Positions 7,327 through 11,235 of a stretch of 11,235 bases of DNA are shown in pieces. The stretch is from Nitrospinota bacterium (GTDB taxonomy: Bacteria; UBA8248), in contig DNYS01000280.1 in NCBI GenBank assembly GCA_003506735.1, forward strand, positions 1,493-12,727. The letters run 5' to 3'. Position numbers and translations under genes: made by a program. The notes under the pieces were generated by a model, which made no database searches, was not told where the DNA came from, and was given only the letters and a program-made list of their open reading frames with translations. How positions within the stretch are numbered: the stretch's first letter is position 1; the number at the start of each line of letters is the position of its first letter.

Positions 7327-7332
7327 GGAGGA
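7327..7332 (+). promoter_or_regulatory. Ribosome-binding site for the TTG start of rplO
   Basis: GGAGGA is nine bases before TTG 7342. An in-frame stop (TAG, 7333-7335) lies between them, so the L15 frame cannot begin earlier. Another TTG at 7369 has a weaker AAGGA about ten bases upstream. Confidence 0.7.
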
Positions 7333-7341
7333 TAGAGGAAA

Positions 7342-7839
7342 TTGGCTTCTGATAAGGATTTTACCGGGTTGGGCGATCTGCGGGCCACTCCCGGTTCGGT
7401 GCGGCCGAAAACGCGCATTGGCCGGGGAACCGGTTCGGGCCGGGGAAAAACCTCCGGCAAGGGGCATAAGGGTCAAAAGTCCCGCTCGGGCTATTCGCGT
7501 AGGCCAGGCTTCGAAGGCGGGCAGATGCCCCTCCAGCGGAGGCTCCCCAAACGCGGATTTAGAAATATCTTCAAAAAGGACTTTTCCGAGGTGAACGTCG
7601 GCAGGCTTGATCGGTTCGGCGCGGGTACGGAGGTGGATAGCGCGGCACTCCGCGCCTCGGGCGTGGTCCGCAAGTTGGGCGCCAACGGCGTAAAGCTGCT
7701 CGGTTCGGGTTCAATCGATCGGCCGTTGACCCTGAAAGTTCAAGGATGCAGCGAGTCGGCGCGAAGGAAAATCGAGGCGGCCGGCGGAAGTGTGGAAATC
7801 GTCTCCTTGAAGGCACAGAAGAAGGAGCCCAGCGCGTGA
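7342..7839 (+). CDS. rplO: 50S ribosomal protein L15 (TTG start)
   Basis: The protein has 165 residues. The glycine- and lysine-rich N-terminal arm is clear: LGDLRATPGSVRPKTRIGRG, then GSGRGKTSGKGHKGQKSRSG (32-51), and FEGGQMPLQRRLPKRGF (56-72). The globular C-terminal domain holds VVRKLGANGVKLLGSG and the end SARRKIEAAGGSVEIV. L15 threads into 23S rRNA and helps late 50S assembly. It is a little longer than the usual 145-150, partly from the first nine residues, so the start is not certain. TTG 7342 has the best ribosome-binding site, but TTG 7369 would give the more typical family start. The stop TGA overlaps the secY GTG (GTGA, 7836-7839). Confidence 0.95.
   Translation: MASDKDFTGLGDLRATPGSVRPKTRIGRGTGSGRGKTSGKGHKGQKSRSGYSRRPGFEGGQMPLQRRLPKRGFRNIFKKDFSEVNVGRLDRFGAGTEVDSAALRASGVVRKLGANGVKLLGSGSIDRPLTLKVQGCSESARRKIEAAGGSVEIVSLKAQKKEPSA
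7822..7827 (+). promoter_or_regulatory. Ribosome-binding site deciding the GTG start of secY
   Basis: AAGGAG lies eight bases before GTG 7836, inside the end of rplO. This supports GTG 7836 over the in-frame upstream ATG at 7746, which sits inside rplO and would add 30 residues unlike SecY. Confidence 0.8.
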
Positions 7840-9158
7840 GGGAAGGCGGCGTCGGAAATATTTTTCAGGTCCCGGAGCTGAAGAAACGGATTCTCTTCAC
7901 TCTGGCGCTCCTGGCCGTCTACCGAATCGGCGTTCACGTCCCCATTCCGGGAATCGACTCCGTCGCGCTCAGAGCCTTTTTTAACGAATTGAGGGGCCAG
8001 GGCGGCACGATCATGCAGTTCTTCGACCTGTTCACGGGCGGGGCGCTTAGCCAGATGACGATCTTCGCCCTGGGGATCATGCCCTACATCAGTTCGTCCA
8101 TCATACTAGAACTTTTGACGGTGGTGATTCCGCACCTGGAGCGTCTCAAGAAAGAGGGCGAAGCCGGCCGGAAGAAAATCAATCAGTACACCCGCTATGG
8201 AACGGTCTTTCTCTCCACGGTTCAAGGGTTCGGCATCGCCATGGGCATCCAGCAGATGCAGGCTCCGACGGGAGCGATGGTGGTGCTCGAGGGCGGCACC
8301 TCCTTCATACTGATGACGGTGCTCACGCTCGTGGCGGGAACCTCGTTCATCATGTGGCTCGGCGAGCAAATCACCGAGCGCGGGATCGGAAACGGGATAT
8401 CCCTGATCATATTCGCCGGAATCGTGGCCGGCCTTCCGGGCGCCATTATCAACTCCTTGCGTTTAATGGGCAGCGGCGAAATTCTTCCCTTCGTCATGAT
8501 TTTGCTCGTTATCGGAATGATCGGGGTGGTCGGTTTGGTGGTCTGGTTCGAAACGGCTCAGCGAAGGTTGCGGGTTCAATACGCCAAGCGGATGGTGGGC
8601 CGGAAAATGGCGGGAGGCCAGGAGACCCATTTGCCCCTGAAGGTGAACACCTCGGGCGTTATTCCGCCGATTTTCGCAAGCTCGTTGATTCTGTTTCCGG
8701 CGACCATCGCCCAGTTTTCCAACATCCCTTGGTTGACCACAGTCAGCGGAATGCTCGCACCCGGGAACTGGCTCTACATCGTGCTGACGGTCAGCTTCAT
8801 CTTTTTCTTTGCGTATTTTTATACATCGATTACTTTTAATCCAACGGATGTGGCGGACAATCTCCGCAAGTATGGGGGCTTCATCCCAGGAAGGCGACCG
8901 GGCCGCCCGACGGCCGATTTCATCGACCGGACCTTGACCCGCCTGACTTTTATCGGGGCAATTTATTTGAGCGTAATCGTTATTCTTCCGACGTATTTGA
9001 TTCAGTGGTTCAATGTTCCCTTCTTTTTCGGTGGAACGGCGCTTTTGATCGTCGTCGGTGTGGCGGTGGACACACAGCGCCAAATCGAAAGCCATCTGGT
9101 GATGCGCAATTACGAGGGATTCCTTCGAAAGAGCAGGGTCAGCCGGAGGACGCTGTAG
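7836..9158 (+). CDS. secY: Preprotein translocase subunit SecY
   Basis: The 440-residue protein is the pore-forming subunit of the SecYEG channel in the cytoplasmic membrane, which exports and inserts proteins with SecA or the ribosome. It starts MREGGVGNIFQVPELKKRILFTL, close to the family N terminus. Ten membrane segments can be placed at about 19-37, 75-97, 120-138, 155-174, 186-206, 215-238, 273-295, 312-331, 370-389 and 395-412. The plug region is near 60-73. The large cytosolic loops include RVQYAKRMVGRKMAGG (246-261) and GGFIPGRRPG (347-356), the latter matching the loop where SecA and ribosomes bind. The end, NYEGFLRKSRV, is typical. The GTG start overlaps the rplO stop, so translation is probably coupled. 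secE and secG are not in this window. Confidence 0.98.
   Translation: MREGGVGNIFQVPELKKRILFTLALLAVYRIGVHVPIPGIDSVALRAFFNELRGQGGTIMQFFDLFTGGALSQMTIFALGIMPYISSSIILELLTVVIPHLERLKKEGEAGRKKINQYTRYGTVFLSTVQGFGIAMGIQQMQAPTGAMVVLEGGTSFILMTVLTLVAGTSFIMWLGEQITERGIGNGISLIIFAGIVAGLPGAIINSLRLMGSGEILPFVMILLVIGMIGVVGLVVWFETAQRRLRVQYAKRMVGRKMAGGQETHLPLKVNTSGVIPPIFASSLILFPATIAQFSNIPWLTTVSGMLAPGNWLYIVLTVSFIFFFAYFYTSITFNPTDVADNLRKYGGFIPGRRPGRPTADFIDRTLTRLTFIGAIYLSVIVILPTYLIQWFNVPFFFGGTALLIVVGVAVDTQRQIESHLVMRNYEGFLRKSRVSRRTL
9145..9150 (+). promoter_or_regulatory. Ribosome-binding site for the TTG start of adk
   Basis: GGAGGA lies nine bases before TTG 9160, inside the end of secY. Starting at this TTG gives the exact family N terminus (Met-Lys-Ile-Val-Leu-Leu-Gly-Pro-Pro-Gly). 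Confidence 0.75.
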
Positions 9159-9159
9159 G

Positions 9160-9789
9160 TTGAAAATCGTATTGCTGGGCCCGCCGGGTGCGGGTAAGGG
9201 AACCCAAGGAGCCCGGTTGAGCGAAATATACGGGATCCCGCAAATTTCGACGGGCGAAATTCTCCGGAAGACGGTCGAGGAACGGACCGTTCTGGGAAAG
9301 CAGGTCGGCGAAATTATCGGTAAGGGTCAGCTCGTTCCCGATGCGTTGATCGTTTCGATTATCGAGGAGCGAATTGCCAAGGAAGATTGCCAGAGAGGCT
9401 TTATCCTGGATGGTTTTCCAAGGACGGTTGACCAGGCAGTTGAGCTGGAGCGGGTCTTGCCGGGCAGCGTGGATGTGACGGTGTATTTGAACGTGCCGGA
9501 TGAGGTGGTGATTAAACGCCTTTCGGGCCGGCTCACATGCAAGAGTTGCGGCGCGGTTTTCGCCAAGGAAGATATTGCGCTGTGCCCGGTATGCAACGGG
9601 CCGCTATACCAGCGGGAGGACGATCAAAAGAGCACGGTCGAGCACCGAATCAGGGTGTACATGGAGCATACGGCTCCGCTGGTCGATTTTTACAGGTGCC
9701 GGAATAAACTCGCCAATATCGACGGCACCGGTGAGCTGGATGATGTATTCGAGCGGGTCGAGAGAGAAATTTCCCAGGTGGTGGAATAA
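9160..9789 (+). CDS. adk: Adenylate kinase with a four-cysteine zinc lid (TTG start)
   Basis: The enzyme interconverts ATP + AMP and 2 ADP in the cytoplasm. The 209-residue protein has the P-loop GPPGAGKGTQ (7-16), the AMP-binding part QISTGEILR (28-36), the FILDGFPRT motif (81-89), and a long-form lid from about 122 to 160. Four cysteines at 127, 130, 142 and 145 form CX2C-X11-CX2C and should bind a structural zinc, as known in Gram-positive and many other bacterial Adks but not in E. coli. The spacing between the pairs is shorter than the 16 residues in B. subtilis. Arg residues at 152 and 163 (QRED, EHRIR) fit the usual nucleotide-contact region. The TTG start is one base after the secY stop, with GGAGGA at 9145-9150. 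The map ATG overlaps its stop by one base. Confidence 0.97.
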   Translation: MKIVLLGPPGAGKGTQGARLSEIYGIPQISTGEILRKTVEERTVLGKQVGEIIGKGQLVPDALIVSIIEERIAKEDCQRGFILDGFPRTVDQAVELERVLPGSVDVTVYLNVPDEVVIKRLSGRLTCKSCGAVFAKEDIALCPVCNGPLYQREDDQKSTVEHRIRVYMEHTAPLVDFYRCRNKLANIDGTGELDDVFERVEREISQVVE

Positions 9790-10538
9790 TGATCGTTTTA
9801 AGGTCGCTCAAGGAAATTGAGAAATTACGGGCGAGCAACCGAATCGTCGCCGTTGTGATGGACCAGTTGAAGAAAGCCATACAACCCGGCGCCACAACGC
9901 TGGAACTCGATGAGATGGCGGAAAAGCTTGTCCTCGATATGGGTGGGGTTCCTGCCTTCAAAGGATACAAGGGCTACAAGCATACCCTGTGCACATCGGT
10001 GAATGAGCAGGTGGTCCACGGGATTCCCAACAAAGGAAAGTTGCGGGATGGCGATATTCTCAGCATCGATATCGGAGTGAAGTTGGATGGGTACTATGGA
10101 GATCACGCGGTAACGGTTCCCGTGGGAAGGGTGAGCGATGATGCGAAGCGGCTCTTGAAATTTTGCGAGGAGGCGCTATGGAAGGGAATCGAAAAGGCCC
10201 ATGCCGGAAACCGCCTTTTCGACGTTTCCAATGCCATCCAGGTGCACGCCGAATCGGCGGGATTTTCTGTCGTGCGGGTGTATGTGGGCCATGGGATCGG
10301 AACCAATTTACATGAAGAGCCCCAAGTGCCGAATTTTGGCGAACCGGGCACGGGTCCCGAGCTCAAGCCCGGGATGGTCATGGCCATAGAGCCCATGCTG
10401 AATATTGGAAATGCCGATGTGAAGGTGCTCGATGATGCCTGGACGGTCGTAACGGCTGATGGGAAGCTCTCTGCTCACTTTGAGCACTCTTTGGCCGTTT
10501 CCGAAAACGGTCCCGATATTTTGAGCGTCGCGGCATGA
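9789..10538 (+). CDS. map: Methionine aminopeptidase, type I
   Basis: The enzyme removes the initiator Met from new proteins after deformylation. The 249-residue protein has the usual length of the type I bacterial form without an N-terminal extension. All five metal ligands of the pita-bread fold can be seen: Asp94 (SIDIG), Asp105 (GYYGDHA), His168 (VGHGIG), Glu201 (AIEPM) and Glu232 (FEHSLAV). The substrate-contact histidines His77 (VVHGIPN) and His175 (LHEEP) are also present, so it should be active. The ATG shares one base with the adk stop, and a GGTGG at about 9777-9781 is the only Shine-Dalgarno-like sequence, which suggests coupling. The stop overlaps the infA start as ATGA. Confidence 0.98.
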   Translation: MIVLRSLKEIEKLRASNRIVAVVMDQLKKAIQPGATTLELDEMAEKLVLDMGGVPAFKGYKGYKHTLCTSVNEQVVHGIPNKGKLRDGDILSIDIGVKLDGYYGDHAVTVPVGRVSDDAKRLLKFCEEALWKGIEKAHAGNRLFDVSNAIQVHAESAGFSVVRVYVGHGIGTNLHEEPQVPNFGEPGTGPELKPGMVMAIEPMLNIGNADVKVLDDAWTVVTADGKLSAHFEHSLAVSENGPDILSVAA

Positions 10539-10822
10539 GGAGACCCCCCAGGCCAAGGAGGAGGAAGAAGAGGAAGGGGAACCGAGGAGAGAGGGAAGAG
10601 CGGCCGCCAAAAGAGGATACGATTGAAGTTGACGGTATTATCGTCGAAACTCTTCCCAACGCGATGTTTCGCGTGGAAATCGAAGGCGGGCACAACGTTT
10701 TGGCACATATCTCGGGCAGGATGCGGATGCACTTCATCCGGATCCTCCCGGGCGACAGCGTGAAGGTGGAGTTGTCGCCGTACGATTTGACTCGTGGGCG
10801 AATCACGAGCCGTTATAAATAA
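10535..10822 (+). CDS. infA: Translation initiation factor IF-1 with a basic N-terminal extension
   Basis: Residues 24-95 are a full-length IF-1 (72 residues): KEDTIEVDG (26-34), [34 protein letters not shown] and [17 protein letters not shown], an S1/OB fold that binds the 30S A site during initiation. Before it stand 23 extra residues with 13 Arg/Lys, several Pro and three Glu. Between the ATG at 10535 and the IF-1 body there is no ATG, GTG or TTG in frame, so the extension is real if a canonical start is used. The next in-frame ATG is deep inside the domain. The ATG overlaps the map stop (ATGA), which suggests coupling. The extension uses AGG for seven of its arginines. A non-standard start codon or a sequencing error remains possible. 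I am sure of the domain, less of the start. Confidence 0.93.
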   Translation: MRRPPRPRRRKKRKGNRGEREERPPKEDTIEVDGIIVETLPNAMFRVEIEGGHNVLAHISGRMRMHFIRILPGDSVKVELSPYDLTRGRITSRYK

Positions 10823-10840
10823 GAAAGGTGGGCCCTCTCC

Positions 10841-10954
10841 ATGAAAGTCAGGAGTTCGGTCAAGCCGATGTGCGATAAATGCAAGGTGATTCGGCGCAAG
10901 GGTGTTGTGCGGGTCATATGTACCAATCCCAAGCATAAGCAGCGTCAGGGATAG
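10841..10954 (+). CDS. rpmJ: 50S ribosomal protein L36, zinc-binding type
   Basis: This 37-residue protein is too short for most gene-length cut-offs but is unmistakable. It begins [20 protein letters not shown] and ends [11 protein letters not shown]. Its four zinc ligands are Cys11, Cys14, Cys27 and His32, so it is the C+ zinc-ribbon form. L36 is the smallest 50S protein and binds 23S rRNA. The ATG has AAAGGTGG at 10824-10831, nine bases upstream. It lies 18 bases after infA and 30 bases before rpsM, the order common outside the gammaproteobacteria. In some bacteria a zinc-free paralogue replaces it during zinc shortage; none is seen here. Confidence 0.97.
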   Translation: MKVRSSVKPMCDKCKVIRRKGVVRVICTNPKHKQRQG

Positions 10955-10984
10955 CCCGGGCGGTTTGCTTGGAGGAGAGATCAG

Positions 10985-11235
10985 ATGGCACGAATCGCGG
11001 GGGTAGATATCCCCAATGAAAAGAATGTGGAAATATCGCTGACCTATATCTTCGGGATTGGCCGCCCGAGCGCGAAGAAGATTGTCGAGGAAGCGAAAAT
11101 CGATGGAATCGTCAAGGTCAAGAATCTGACCGAACAGGAGGTCCAATCCCTCCGCGAAATCATCGACCGCTCCTACGACGTCGAGGGCGATCTTCGGAGC
11201 CGGGTCACGATGAACATCAAGCGCCTGATGGACAT
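10985..11235 (+). CDS. rpsM: 30S ribosomal protein S13, N-terminal part (3' cut by window edge)
   Basis: The frame starts at ATG 10985 and is open to the end of the window, giving 83 of about 120-125 residues. It begins [19 protein letters not shown], then [14 protein letters not shown] (the helix-hairpin-helix region), [14 protein letters not shown] and a segment ending NIKRLMD. The conserved basic C-terminal region is outside the window. S13 lies in the 30S head, contacts the P-site tRNA and forms bridges to L5. GGAGGA at 10971-10976, eight bases upstream, is a strong ribosome-binding site. It marks the start of the alpha-type block; rpsK, rpsD, rpoA and rplQ would be expected downstream, but that is inference. 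Confidence 0.97.
   Translation, partial: MARIAGVDIPNEKNVEISLTYIFGIGRPSAKKIVEEAKIDGIVKVKNLTEQEVQSLREIIDRSYDVEGDLRSRVTMNIKRLMD

Noticed and set aside
7977..7982. A run of six T as a possible intrinsic terminator
   Set aside because: It lies inside secY coding sequence, and no stable GC stem stands directly before it.
8463..9095. A 210-codon minus-strand frame opposite secY
   Set aside because: It is the mirror of a strongly conserved membrane protein. Its charged, His/Asp/Arg-rich product reflects antisense reading of hydrophobic codons.

Overview
This window is one continuous, single-strand block of the bacterial ribosomal-protein supercluster (S10 - spc - start of alpha). It holds 25 genes, all on the + strand. 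The 5' edge cuts rplD (L4) and the 3' edge cuts rpsM (S13). Every gene between them is intact, and I found no frameshift, insertion element, RNA gene, CRISPR array or recognisable terminator. The longest gap between genes is 39 bases, so no stretch over 300 bases lacks a gene.

Layout: (1) 1-3639, end of an S10-type operon: rplD', rplW, rplB, rpsS, rplV, rpsC, rplP, rpmC, rpsQ. (2) 3664-9158, spc-type operon: rplN, rplX, rplE, rpsN (short zinc type), rpsH, rplF, rplR, rpsE, rpmD, rplO, secY. (3) 9160-10822, an insert between secY and rpmJ relative to E. coli: adk (adenylate kinase), map (methionine aminopeptidase) and infA (IF-1). (4) 10841-11235, start of the alpha-type operon: rpmJ and rpsM'. 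Several junctions overlap (rplP/rpmC, rplR/rpsE, rplO/secY, adk/map, map/infA), which suggests one long co-transcribed and partly translationally coupled unit. Most genes have a Shine-Dalgarno sequence, and seven probably start at GTG or TTG.

The genes work together: the r-proteins build both ribosomal subunits, IF-1 acts in initiation, methionine aminopeptidase trims nascent chains, SecY is the membrane channel for secreted and membrane proteins, and adenylate kinase balances adenine nucleotides. The secY-adk-map-infA-rpmJ-rpsM order is the one known from Gram-positive bacteria and many other deep lineages, rather than the E. coli order. GC content is moderately high by eye. Together with the C+ (zinc-binding) forms of S14 and L36 and a four-cysteine Adk lid, this fits a bacterium outside the gammaproteobacteria. 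I cannot name the phylum from this alone; an uncultured or deltaproteobacteria-like lineage is a guess.

No new biological system is evident. The most notable feature is infA. Its only available canonical start gives IF-1 a 23-residue Arg/Lys/Pro-rich N-terminal extension ahead of a standard-length 72-residue body, encoded by a purine tract containing a perfect Shine-Dalgarno-like sequence. Smaller oddities are substitutions at conserved places in L2, a compact zinc lid in Adk, an acidic tail on S5, and a small hairpin in the rpmD-rplO gap.
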